Notes under the pieces: model-generated
Databases searched by the model: none
Seen by the model: only the letters and a program-made list of their open reading frames with translations
What the model was told of the DNA's origin: nothing
Shown here: positions 7,211 through 15,769 of the stretch, in pieces
Position numbering within the stretch: position 1 is the first letter of the stretch
How the letters are laid out: every line of letters starts with the position of its first letter
Made by a program: the position numbers and the translations under genes
From: Pseudomonadota bacterium
GTDB taxonomy: Bacteria; Pseudomonadota; Gammaproteobacteria; Halothiobacillales; Halothiobacillaceae
DNA length: 15,841 bases
Assembly (NCBI GenBank): GCA_021795795.1
Contig: JAJYPA010000143.1
Location: 1-15,841, forward strand
Direction of reading: 5' to 3'

Positions 7211-10200
7211 ATGGGATGGAAGTTGGATCAACAAATTCAGGATCGGAAGACAGGGTCATACACGGCAAACCTGCTAGGTAATATCCGAAGCCACCTGGCA
7301 GGGCTTCAGGGCTACGACGTGATGGCGCTGGAGCTCATTCAGAATGCGGATGACGCGAAAGCTGAGGAAGTTGTATTCGATATCACTGACAGTGGCTTGC
7401 TGGTGCGCAACAGCGGTCAGTTCACCTACTGTGGTGACCTAGACAAGTCATGCGAATTTCTTGCTAAGGGCAACTATAAATGCGATTACCACCGCATTAC
7501 TGATGTTGGCAGCGGTGGGAAGCTATCGCGTGGCGAGAATATCGGTCGTTTTGGCATTGGCTTCGTATCCACTTATCAGGTGACGGACCACCCTGAGATT
7601 CGCTCTTCAGGCATCAAACTGGCGCTTTACCCCGAGCGAGGGCAATGGTTTGTCGAGCCCTTCAATGAGCCAGACGGCACCTCTTTCTTTCTGCCATGGG
7701 CAAGCGACCCTAACACTGAGGCGCGGCTTGCACTTGGGATTTCCCACATCAGCCCAACCCACATCGATCAGCTTGCCGACGATTTTCAGCTAGTTCTCCG
7801 CAAGAGTTTGCTGTTTCTTCGCCACATTCGGAAGGCTGAGGTACGGCGAAATGGGCAACTACTATTGGGCTGCGATTTGGATCGAAGCAAAGGCTCGGAC
7901 CTCATTGTCAGTTTCAGACCCAGCGATGCCGTTGAGCACTGGCACATTCTTCGCGCCGATGCAGCGGATGCAGCCAAACTTCTTTACGCGACACACCCTC
8001 GGCTGGAGACACTTCATCGAAGCACCAAGATCAGCATTGGTCTGCGAATTGATCCCGAACCGCTAGTTGATGGGCTACTCTACGCGTTCTTGCCGACCGA
8101 ACAGTCCACAGGGCTTCCCTTGCACATCAATGCAGACTTTTTTCCTGAGTCTGATCGTAAAGCAGTGATCTTCGCCGGACATCAGCACGAACAGGCGTGG
8201 AATGAAATGCTCATCGACGCTGCTGCGGCCGAGCTGGCCAGCAACCCCGAAGGCCTGTTGCAAATGCTCGGCCCTGTCCAGATGTGGCAGATCCTTGGTC
8301 GGGCATACGATCTCTCTTCAAAGCCGACAGGGCATCCACCTTGCTTCAAGCGATTCTGGGAGCGCCTAAAGGTCACTGCGACACAAGCACACATTGCTGA
8401 GGCACAGGACGGCAGCCTCCAGCAACCCCGCGGCGTGTTTATTCCTCGAACGATCCTGAATGATCATCAGGCAAAGGCACTGTTGGAGCTGGGGGGGAGA
8501 CTCGTTGCCGAGGAACTTCGCCCTTTCCAAACGGCGATGAACCAATTAGGCGCGTCGATTCTGACCCTTGAACGCCTTGTTGTGCTAATGGGATCGGCAT
8601 TGGCGCAGAAGGCGGCGGGAGCCACAGAAGTCGACCAAGGAAGGCTGGAGCACTTTCATCGACCTCTCTGGAGCATCATCAACGACCTTCTTCCAGATGC
8701 GGGAACAAGCAACCACAGTACGAACCCATCGGTTCAAAGGCTATTGGCATTGCCCTTTGTCGTTACCGAGGACCTTTTCGCGGTAACAATCAATCAGTCC
8801 TACACGGTGCCTTTGGGGCTGGATGCTGGACGTATTGCAGCACTGCTGCCGAGACTCGCGATTGCCTCCAGCCTTCTCGCAGGTTTTCCGAAAATCATCC
8901 GGTTGATAAAGCAACTTAATCTTGGCGTGGTGGTTTCTCACATCGGCGAGATGTGCAAATCCGAATCGCTTGCAGATGTTATCGGCGTGAACTCAAAGGA
9001 GCTACGCGATCTCTACTCGCTGTTTGCTGATTTGGACCGCCAAGGCACTGTCGAAAAAGCGGTTTATCAGCAACTGTGTGGTCTACCCATTTGGCAATCA
9101 AGCCGCGGACTCGTCAAAGCCAGCCAAGTGCTTCTGCCTGGTAATTTCACTGACCCCACCGGTCAGGCCGACTTGCTGGACGTATCTGTCCTCACCGAAT
9201 CAGCCAGAAATTTTCTTGCGACAAAGCTGGGGGTGCAGACGCAAACGATCGAAGCGTTTGTGCAGACCGTGCTGCCGACGTTTTTTGATGACAACGGCCC
9301 CCTGGACTCAAGCAAGTACGCCCAGCTTATCAGTGAGCTCGCCAATCACTCGATGCTAGTGAACAACGATGATATACGTCGGCTACTAGGAACACTTCCG
9401 ATCGTTCCCACGCAAGATGGAGGTTGGTCTCGTCCAGTAAATAGCTATCGCCGCACTGATTCGCTTGAAAAGATTCTTGGTGATGCACTCTACCTTTGGT
9501 TGGATACCACCCGTATTCCCACTACGCGATCGGTCCATACCTTTATCGACAGCCTAGGAATCCTTCGATCGCCGATCGCCAGGCATCTGGTCGATCGAAT
9601 GCTGTCCATTGCCGAGAAATTCCTACCAACCGAAGATGCCAAGCGCGCTAGTAGTGAGGCCTTTTACGCCCTGTGCGACAAATACGAAGATTGGAAAGAG
9701 AACAAGGACTTTCAGGATGCTTTGGATGATCTTCGAGAGGCCCCGTGTTTCCCTGCGGATGGGGATACGGAAGATTGGCACATGGCTGATACCCTGTACG
9801 CGCCTTACCGTGCCGACGCATTCCGATCACAAGCCAACGTCCTTGACTTCAGAAGCACGGCACGCCTGAAAACAGGACTTCTGGAAGAGCTAGGCATCTC
9901 TATTAACCCCGAAATTCAGTTGGTCATCGACCATTTAAAGCACTGCATCACAACGGGGGTACAGCCCCACGTCTCGACGTATCAAGTATTGAATGAGCGT
10001 GCGCAACGATCAGATCCGCTAATTGCTACCCTCACTGGTTCGCAATGCATTTATGTAGAAAGTCAAAAAAAGTTCGTCCGTCCCAATCAGTTGTACTGGG
10101 TACCGCAGCAACTTGGGCGCTACGCTTACACTATTCCGGGAAATTACGAGCCATTTAAACCGTTCTTTGAGGCAATCGGTGTAAAGAACGCTCCGGAAGG

Positions 10201-11995
10201 CCAGGATTTCGTCGATATTCTGCTTGATATCGTCGGTGAGTATTTCGAACAGTCCAAGCCTGTAACTGGCCCAGATAGGGCGGTCTATGACATCTGCCTA
10301 GCTAGCGTGGCAACCGCCCATGAGCAGGAAGTGTTGACGTCATCTGATCTTCAGCGTTTGCAAGAAGCGCCAACCATCTTGAATTTGCAGTCTCGACTTA
10401 CTCATCCAGACGAGGTGTTGCTTCAAGATAGTGAATGGCATGCTGGCTTTTTCGGCGGAGAACTCGACCAAGCCTTGTGCAAACCGGCACCGGAGCTCTG
10501 GCCATTTATAGAAGAAGTGGGTGTCAGACGGCTGAGCGAAAGTGCGCAGGTTGCACTGGAGTTTGTGGATGGACAAAAAGCAGACGAATCAGCACTTGCA
10601 GAGAAGCTAATGGAGCGAACGGATATCCTCGCTAGATTGCTTCACGACAAGCCAACAACCACTCGCAGAAAGATACGAGATGCACTCTCGGATTTGAAGG
10701 CCATCAGCCATGACGTGGTACGTATCCAAGCCTCAGTCAATGTTGGAGGGGAGCAGGCAATCGCTCCCCCTGCCTCGACTCAGGCATTTTACGACTTGGA
10801 AAACGGTAGTCTGATCCTCGCTCGTCCAGTGAGCGATCGGAGTTGGTACCCTATCCTCAACGCGCTATTCCATCAACTGATGCCAGAAGAGCCCGGGAGC
10901 GAAATCCCGAAACTGACGCTTAGCGTTAGCCCTTTGATGAGGATTGCGGTCGAGGAGGCGCATCGTGAGTTGAGTGATGCTGGCATTCCGTTTCTGGACG
11001 CGGAAGCTAGCAGAACTGAAGATTTAACATCACCAGACCTTGATGAAATGAGCGGCGTCACCGAGACTTTCAGCGGCGATGAAAATGATACTGTGCCTGT
11101 ACCAAATGATAGTTCCTACGCTCACGAGACTTACACCGACGACAAGGAGAAGAAGCGACAGGCCGAAGATCCCGAACACCAAGCGCCCTCAGGGGGAGCG
11201 GGTGGTGAAGAAGGCTCTGAAACTTCGCGCCAGAAGATTGGAGATCGAAATAGTTTGTTCCCCCAAAAAGGCGGCAGCTCCAGGTCGGGGCAAGGTGAGC
11301 GGCACACGAATAAAACACGTCCCAAGCACAAGGAGCAATGGGACCGGCGTCTACTCTCCTACGTTCGGCAGAATCAAGAGGATTTCTCGTGCACTGGCGA
11401 TCAGGAGGGGCCATCGGAGCACAATTTGGCTGTCGAGGTCGTTGCGCGTGAGGCGGTATGTGAATATGAAAGGGAGCGCGGGCGTGTGCCAGAGCAAATG
11501 GCACAAACACATCCTGGATACGACATCATCAGTCGTAACCCCGTTACCGGCGAAGAGCGATTCATCGAAGTAAAGGGCGTAAATGGAGAGTGGAGCCAAA
11601 CTGGCGTCGGTCTATCACGCCTCCAATTTAGCAATGCTCAAGACTATGGGGACCTCTACTGGCTATACGTCGTCGAGTTTGCCTCAGCACCGGAGCACAT
11701 GCGCGTGCACCCCATTCGAAGTCCGGCAACTCTGGTTTCTGCATTTATGTTTGATGGCGGCTGGCGGGACGCTGTAACAGAGGAGAAAGCTGACCCTTCT
11801 GCACTATTTATTCCTGGAGCCCGGATTCAGCATCAGGATATGGGGTGTGGAGAAATTCGAGATGTCGTCACTCGCGGAAGTACCAAGCTGCTTACAATTT
11901 TGTTTGATGGAAAATCTCAGGCGACACCCAATGTAACTCTGAACTTGTATCGCATGCACATTCTGGATAACTCCGATGACGACAATCATTCCTGA
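7211..11995 (+). CDS. Large sacsin-like GHKL ATPase with C-terminal DUF3883 (NOV_C) nuclease-like domain
   Basis: This is a 1594-residue protein. The N-terminal GHKL ATP-binding domain has the sacsin-type N box ELIQNADDA (41-49), LLVRNSGQFT (about 63-72) and the glycine loop NIGRFGIGFVSTYQVTD (110-126). Residues of about 130-1270 are not assignable by eye. A charged, Gly/Ser-rich linker covers about 1275-1375. DUF3883 follows with GYD (D1438), FIEVKG (E1453, K1455) and YWLYVVEF, giving a plausible PD-(D/E)xK active set. About 1534-1584 (PGARIQHQDMGCGEI, then TILFDG) resembles the Tudor-like tail of UvrD/PcrA helicases. HATPase plus DUF3883 is also the layout of plant NO VEIN. ATG 7211 has only a weak ribosome site but fits the family start. 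The last 20 nt overlap the helicase gene, so the two proteins probably act together, most likely in phage defence; that role is inferred from context. Confidence 0.88.
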   Translation: MGWKLDQQIQDRKTGSYTANLLGNIRSHLAGLQGYDVMALELIQNADDAKAEEVVFDITDSGLLVRNSGQFTYCGDLDKSCEFLAKGNYKCDYHRITDVGSGGKLSRGENIGRFGIGFVSTYQVTDHPEIRSSGIKLALYPERGQWFVEPFNEPDGTSFFLPWASDPNTEARLALGISHISPTHIDQLADDFQLVLRKSLLFLRHIRKAEVRRNGQLLLGCDLDRSKGSDLIVSFRPSDAVEHWHILRADAADAAKLLYATHPRLETLHRSTKISIGLRIDPEPLVDGLLYAFLPTEQSTGLPLHINADFFPESDRKAVIFAGHQHEQAWNEMLIDAAAAELASNPEGLLQMLGPVQMWQILGRAYDLSSKPTGHPPCFKRFWERLKVTATQAHIAEAQDGSLQQPRGVFIPRTILNDHQAKALLELGGRLVAEELRPFQTAMNQLGASILTLERLVVLMGSALAQKAAGATEVDQGRLEHFHRPLWSIINDLLPDAGTSNHSTNPSVQRLLALPFVVTEDLFAVTINQSYTVPLGLDAGRIAALLPRLAIASSLLAGFPKIIRLIKQLNLGVVVSHIGEMCKSESLADVIGVNSKELRDLYSLFADLDRQGTVEKAVYQQLCGLPIWQSSRGLVKASQVLLPGNFTDPTGQADLLDVSVLTESARNFLATKLGVQTQTIEAFVQTVLPTFFDDNGPLDSSKYAQLISELANHSMLVNNDDIRRLLGTLPIVPTQDGGWSRPVNSYRRTDSLEKILGDALYLWLDTTRIPTTRSVHTFIDSLGILRSPIARHLVDRMLSIAEKFLPTEDAKRASSEAFYALCDKYEDWKENKDFQDALDDLREAPCFPADGDTEDWHMADTLYAPYRADAFRSQANVLDFRSTARLKTGLLEELGISINPEIQLVIDHLKHCITTGVQPHVSTYQVLNERAQRSDPLIATLTGSQCIYVESQKKFVRPNQLYWVPQQLGRYAYTIPGNYEPFKPFFEAIGVKNAPEGQDFVDILLDIVGEYFEQSKPVTGPDRAVYDICLASVATAHEQEVLTSSDLQRLQEAPTILNLQSRLTHPDEVLLQDSEWHAGFFGGELDQALCKPAPELWPFIEEVGVRRLSESAQVALEFVDGQKADESALAEKLMERTDILARLLHDKPTTTRRKIRDALSDLKAISHDVVRIQASVNVGGEQAIAPPASTQAFYDLENGSLILARPVSDRSWYPILNALFHQLMPEEPGSEIPKLTLSVSPLMRIAVEEAHRELSDAGIPFLDAEASRTEDLTSPDLDEMSGVTETFSGDENDTVPVPNDSSYAHETYTDDKEKKRQAEDPEHQAPSGGAGGEEGSETSRQKIGDRNSLFPQKGGSSRSGQGERHTNKTRPKHKEQWDRRLLSYVRQNQEDFSCTGDQEGPSEHNLAVEVVAREAVCEYERERGRVPEQMAQTHPGYDIISRNPVTGEERFIEVKGVNGEWSQTGVGLSRLQFSNAQDYGDLYWLYVVEFASAPEHMRVHPIRSPATLVSAFMFDGGWRDAVTEEKADPSALFIPGARIQHQDMGCGEIRDVVTRGSTKLLTILFDGKSQATPNVTLNLYRMHILDNSDDDNHS

Positions 11996-13688
11996 ATTAT
12001 CTGAGGCGCAACTCAATGACCTGCCATCACAAGCCGAGGCAAAGGTCTATAGGGCCTTGAGGGATAGGTTGCCGCATGACTATGTCGTCTTTTTCCAGGT
12101 AGGGTGGATCTTGCGCCGTGAAGAGGAGCAAGCGAAGGATGGCGAGACTGATTTCTTGGTTTGCCATCCTGATCGCGGCTATCTCTGTGTCGAGGTGAAA
12201 GGTGGTGGCGTCGGATTTGATGCAAGCACTGGTGAGTGGTTTTCGATAGATCGAAACCAGCGTAAACACCACATCAACAATCCCATCAGCCAAGCACTGA
12301 AGGCAAAATACTCGATTCGCTCAAAACTGAATGAGCACCCACGCTGGCGGGATCTTGGCCTCGGAAATGTACTTCGTGGTCACACCGTTTTCTTCCCTGA
12401 CGTTGGTGATGTAAACGTACTGAGCCGACCAGACATGCCGGCCGCGCTGATTGGTTCAGCTCGGTCTCTTCAGAATCCTCAATCGTGGATCGATGATGCC
12501 TTTGCCTACTGGGGTAACGACGCTGGGAGTTTTACGACTATCGGTCGTCGCGGTATTGATGTGGTCCGCGAAGTTTTTGCGAGATCCTTTGTCGTCGCTC
12601 CCCTTGTCGCGTCACGGCTTGCCGATCAGGAGGCTCATAGGCTGATGCTCACAAAGGACCAAATGCGTGTCCTTGATTTTCTGCACTCACATCGGAGAGT
12701 AGCCGTCAGCGGTGGAGCAGGAACTGGCAAGACTGTTCTAGCACTTGAGAAGGCCCGTCGCCTAGCGTCAGAAGGCTTCAAGACGCTCCTTACTTGTTAC
12801 AACAGGCAGTTGGCGGATCACCTTTCAAGCTTGTGCGCTGGTACGAGCAGCCTGGACGTAATGAGTTTCCATCAGCTTTGCTACCGACAGGTCGAAAGGG
12901 CCAAACACGCGTCAGGCCGGGATCTGGTTGCAGAGGCCAAAGTGACATACCCAGGAAAAGATATTTACGACGTACAACTGCCCAATGCTTTTGCGTATTC
13001 CTTGGATATCCTTCCAGATCGCTACGACGCGATCGTTTGCGACGAAGGACAGGATTTCCGCGAAGAGTTCTGGGTTCCACTTGAACTCTTGTTGTCGGAC
13101 TACGAACGTGCACCGCTATACGTCTTCTATGATGACAATCAGAATATTTATGCACGCGCTGGCACTTTCCCAATACGCGAGGAGGCGTTCACGCTGACTA
13201 CAAATTGCAGGAACACAGCTCCGATTCATGTAGCCGCGTATAGGCACTACAAGGGTGTGCCTGTTAGCCCTCCCGATATTGAGGGCGATGATGTGCAGTT
13301 CGAAGCATCGCCGGGGCGTGACGCCCAAGCTGCAAAAATTAACGCAAAAATTGTTGATTTTGTCGCTCGCCAAGGCGTTCCTGCTAGAGACATTACTGTT
13401 TTGATTGCAGATGCGCTTCGTAAAGCTGATTACTACACGGCGTTAAAGCGATTGCCACTACCAAAGCCCGCAAGCTGGTTAGAAGAAGGCATCCGAACTG
13501 ACAATACTGTCCTGATTGACACAATTCAGCGCTTCAAAGGGCTCGAATCGCCTATTGTGATTCTGTGGGGCTTGGATACTATCGATTTGGCGCGTAGCGG
13601 GGAACTGCTCTATATCGGAATGAGTAGAGCGAAATCGTTATTGATTGTGGTTGGGACTGCAGCAACATGCGCTACCTTCTCAGCATAG
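11976..13688 (+). CDS. NERD-domain superfamily 1 (UvrD-like) helicase
   Basis: This is a 570-residue protein. The N-terminal NERD domain, a nuclease-related fold, is shown by GETDF (D59), CVEVKGG (E73, K75) and the following INNPISQA segment. The compact SF1 helicase core has GGAGTGKT (Walker A, 246-253), CDEGQDF (Walker B, 355-361), YDDNQNIY, TTNCRNT, DTIQRFKGLE and YIGMSRAK (motif VI, about 546-553, with R551 as the likely arginine finger). The protein ends about 17 residues after motif VI and so lacks the usual UvrD C-terminal extension. ATG 11976 lies inside the end of the ATPase gene with a 20-nt overlap in a different frame, which implies translational coupling. Expected role: ATP-driven DNA unwinding or translocation paired with nuclease action, as in other nuclease/helicase defence pairs. 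The specific role is unknown. Confidence 0.93.
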   Translation: MTTIIPELSEAQLNDLPSQAEAKVYRALRDRLPHDYVVFFQVGWILRREEEQAKDGETDFLVCHPDRGYLCVEVKGGGVGFDASTGEWFSIDRNQRKHHINNPISQALKAKYSIRSKLNEHPRWRDLGLGNVLRGHTVFFPDVGDVNVLSRPDMPAALIGSARSLQNPQSWIDDAFAYWGNDAGSFTTIGRRGIDVVREVFARSFVVAPLVASRLADQEAHRLMLTKDQMRVLDFLHSHRRVAVSGGAGTGKTVLALEKARRLASEGFKTLLTCYNRQLADHLSSLCAGTSSLDVMSFHQLCYRQVERAKHASGRDLVAEAKVTYPGKDIYDVQLPNAFAYSLDILPDRYDAIVCDEGQDFREEFWVPLELLLSDYERAPLYVFYDDNQNIYARAGTFPIREEAFTLTTNCRNTAPIHVAAYRHYKGVPVSPPDIEGDDVQFEASPGRDAQAAKINAKIVDFVARQGVPARDITVLIADALRKADYYTALKRLPLPKPASWLEEGIRTDNTVLIDTIQRFKGLESPIVILWGLDTIDLARSGELLYIGMSRAKSLLIVVGTAATCATFSA

Positions 13689-13725
13689 TAACCACTAGAC
13701 TGAAGTAATCATTGGAAGTGTGACT

Positions 13726-13746
13726 TGGTGGCCTGCACAGCCGCCA
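13726..13746 (+). terminator. Weak hairpin downstream of the helicase gene
   Basis: TGGTGGC (13726-13732) pairs with GCCGCCA (13740-13746), 7 bp with one G-U pair around a 7-nt loop, 38 nt after the helicase stop. There is no T run after it, so it is at best a weak or factor-assisted terminator. Confidence 0.25.
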
Positions 13747-14103
13747 CACAATGTAGTGCTATTGGCAGTTAATGCGGTGACAGCTATTTGTGCTACTCTC
13801 AGCAAACTCAGATTAATGCGCTGATCCATACAATAGTAGTGATAAAACCAAGCCCGTTAACTATCCTTTCTCTAGGGAGGTTCCCAGAAGAACCAACCAA
13901 TATGTCAGCTTCTTCCGGGAATATGTGGGAATTCCTGATGTGGCATGGGAATCATGGAACCATTCTCCGGACCGATGCGGTATGTCCATCACAGCGCGGA
14001 GAGCCTCAGAACAGGAATGGAAGGCTTAGCACAAATTTGGCACAATCAAGGGAGTAAGATCGAAAAATGGCGGGGAAAAAGGCTCTTGAATCATTGGTAG
14101 ATG
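13747..14103. other. Stretch without a recognisable gene
   Basis: Short open frames exist on the plus strand (an 89-codon frame at 13788-14057, and an overlapping frame ending with a stop near 14029), but neither has a convincing ribosome site or a family motif. The stretch may be a remnant of an older gene next to the tRNA-derived site. I see no repeat or hairpin of note in it. Confidence 0.4.
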
Positions 14104-14153
14104 TGGTGAGCCGCCTGGGCTTCGATCCCAGCACACTCGCCTTAAAAGGGCGA
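14104..14153 (-). other. 3' half of a tRNA-Lys(UUU)-like gene, probable attachment site
   Basis: Read on the minus strand this gives an anticodon arm with a perfect 5-bp stem TCGCC/GGCGA and loop CTTTTAA, with anticodon TTT at 14146-14144 (14137-14153). Next come a 5-nt variable loop GTGTG and a T arm with a perfect 5-bp stem CTGGG/CCCAG around ATCGAAG (14115-14131). It ends with an acceptor strand GCGGCTC, discriminator A and CCA (14104-14114). No D arm or 5' acceptor strand (expected GAGCCGC) lies upstream, so it is not a functional tRNA. The T loop departs from the TTCGANT consensus at its first and last positions. A lone 3' tRNA half with CCA is typical of an att site of an integrative element. 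The Lys identity rests on the anticodon loop only. Confidence 0.6.
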
Positions 14154-14253
14154 TATAATACCCTTTCTGTTGTTGGATGTTTTTCTGTTTGGCTTTATTT
14201 TAAAGGATTTTTTGATGTCACGTTTTGTTCCTTTTTCCTATGTTTTGTTTTCT

Positions 14254-14274
14254 CGTTGCAACAAAATTGCAACG
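14254..14274. repeat. Perfect 8-bp inverted repeat
   Basis: CGTTGCAA (14254-14261) and TTGCAACG (14267-14274) are exact inverted copies around CAAAA. The repeat lies in the AT-rich gap between the tRNA fragment and the ApeA-like gene. It could be a recombinase arm site, a protein operator or a secondary terminator; nothing in the sequence decides between these. Confidence 0.4.
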
Positions 14275-14333
14275 GGGAATTGGATCAAGGATTATTTCGT
14301 GTAATCTATCATAGACGAATGCCAGATATTAAT

Positions 14334-14361
14334 AATGGCTTCTTCGTCCGAGGAAGCCATT
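14334..14361 (-). terminator. Hairpin terminator of the ApeA-like gene
   Basis: AATGGCTTCTTC (14334-14345) pairs with GAGGAAGCCATT (14350-14361) over 12 bp with one G-U pair and a 4-nt loop. It starts 28 nt beyond the gene's stop. On the minus strand it is followed by ATTAATAT rather than a clean T run, so it is a probable but not textbook intrinsic terminator. Confidence 0.6.
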
Positions 14362-14389
14362 CAGGGACATATTCAAGAATTGGGTTGTT

Positions 14390-15769
14390 TTAGTCGATCA
14401 GTTTCAGAGACTCCCTCCCAGGAACATCAAGCTTTCTTCTAATGCTTATTGAATCGATCACCATTTGGATCTGTCCTTTGCTGAACCCCAAATTTCTGAG
14501 AATGCAGAGAGAAAATAGTGCCTCCAACTGATTGGAGAGATACCAAAGATCTCGACCAAATTTGGCTTTTGGCTTTGTGCGGGGATCGAAGTGGGTCATG
14601 TAATTTCTAGTATTGACGAGTTCATCGATAAATTTCCTCTTGTTTTCGATCAATGACGGAAATTCGCCCAGAATCTGATTCAGACGCATCCTCAAAGAAC
14701 ATTCGTTGGCGAAAGCAAGACTTTCATTGATGAGTTTTCTTTCTTTTTCATTCTCACAAGAACTGATCAGTTTGTTTTTTAACTCTACAAATTCCTCATC
14801 GGGATATTTCTTGTAGTTATGAGTCAATCGATGGAAAACTTCAAGACCTTGAATCAGGAGGAGAAACCTCGTTTCCAACAAAACGTGCTTGAATGCGGTC
14901 GCGGAAAAATAGAGGTCATATGCGATTTTTAGGTCCGACTTGTCGTCAAGATAACTCGATAGAATTTTTCCGAAATCGTTTTCTATCATATTGTAGGAAA
15001 ACAAAAACCAGGAGGGGTGAAAAAAAATCGATGTTTCTGTTTTCTCAGGAATGCTTTGGTAAATAAAATCCATCCATTTTTTTTGATTAGTATCGCTGTT
15101 GGGTTTTGAAACTTTGATGGAGGTTAGGCTGAGGGGGATGTCCAATGCGAGACAGAAAAATGAGTTGAACCGATAAACAATGTTCTGAATATCTGGCATA
15201 CTTCTTGGACGAGTCCAAGTCAAACAGATGGATGCGCAGTATTCAATCGTTAATTTAGAGCCTCCGGACGAAGACTGATAGTATCTGTCTTGATTGATAG
15301 ATAACGACAAATCGTCCGAAATCTTGAAGCTCTTTGGTTCAATGTTTTTTGAGACTATCTCTACAGCATTATTTTCAACGTCTCTTGTTATGGGAATTTT
15401 GGGGAAGCCGACCCATTCGTATAGTCCCTCTATTTCAATTTGAGCCTCTGTAAAAATCGCCTCATCGAAACTGGAAATATGATGCCCAATTAATAGCCCG
15501 CCAATGTGGAAGGTTCTAATTTGAATGTGGTTCGAGAAGTGGTCATCAGAGATTGTGACTCCGAATAGAGAAACTTGGCCCTTTTTCTTGATTTGTCCAT
15601 GAATGATCGGGATGTCATTCCCGTTCTTCATCAATGAAGCTGGTGGATTCAACAATTCCAGAGATATTCTTCCAGATTTGGAAACGGTAAGGGTTCCACA
15701 ACAATGTTGTGCGGGGCTCTCGGGATTCCACCAGAAACCGGTGTCTTCGATGTTTTCAGGTATGTTCAT
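14390..15769 (-). CDS. ApeA-like HEPN ribonuclease, abortive-infection type
   Basis: This is a 459-residue protein. The N-terminal half starts MNIPENIEDTGFWWNPES, then GTLTVSKSGRISLELL and IIHGQIKKKGQVSLFGVTI, resembling the ApeA N-terminal domain (ApeA_NTD1), a beta-rich sensor-like region. The C-terminal half is helical (LETRFLLLIQGLEVFHRL) and carries the HEPN catalytic motif Rx4H in RNYMTH (R388, H393). HEPN proteins of this kind cut RNA, and ApeA has been linked to abortive defence against phage. Its codon use is clearly AT-rich compared with every gene to the left. ATG 15769 overlaps the stop of a possible upstream frame as ATGA, which suggests coupling rather than an independent ribosome site. 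Family assignment is good; phage target and trigger are unknown. Confidence 0.85.
   Translation of the reverse strand: MNIPENIEDTGFWWNPESPAQHCCGTLTVSKSGRISLELLNPPASLMKNGNDIPIIHGQIKKKGQVSLFGVTISDDHFSNHIQIRTFHIGGLLIGHHISSFDEAIFTEAQIEIEGLYEWVGFPKIPITRDVENNAVEIVSKNIEPKSFKISDDLSLSINQDRYYQSSSGGSKLTIEYCASICLTWTRPRSMPDIQNIVYRFNSFFCLALDIPLSLTSIKVSKPNSDTNQKKWMDFIYQSIPEKTETSIFFHPSWFLFSYNMIENDFGKILSSYLDDKSDLKIAYDLYFSATAFKHVLLETRFLLLIQGLEVFHRLTHNYKKYPDEEFVELKNKLISSCENEKERKLINESLAFANECSLRMRLNQILGEFPSLIENKRKFIDELVNTRNYMTHFDPRTKPKAKFGRDLWYLSNQLEALFSLCILRNLGFSKGQIQMVIDSISIRRKLDVPGRESLKLID

Noticed and set aside
13788..14057. An 89-codon plus-strand open frame between the helicase gene and the tRNA fragment
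   Set aside because: No ribosome site, no recognisable motif, and composition typical of non-coding DNA; an overlapping frame is almost equally open.
14095..14160. Similarity of CTGGGCTTCGATCCCAG on the plus strand to the anticodon arm of selenocysteine tRNA
   Set aside because: No matching long acceptor or variable arm is present, whereas the minus strand gives anticodon arm, T arm, acceptor strand and CCA in correct order for a tRNA 3' half.
14067..14393. A 108-codon plus-strand open frame starting MAGKKALESLVDVVSRLGFD
   Set aside because: Its middle reads through the antisense of the tRNA-Lys fragment (peptide LGFDPSTLALKGR), a common source of false genes, and the rest is low-complexity AT-rich sequence overlapping the terminator region.
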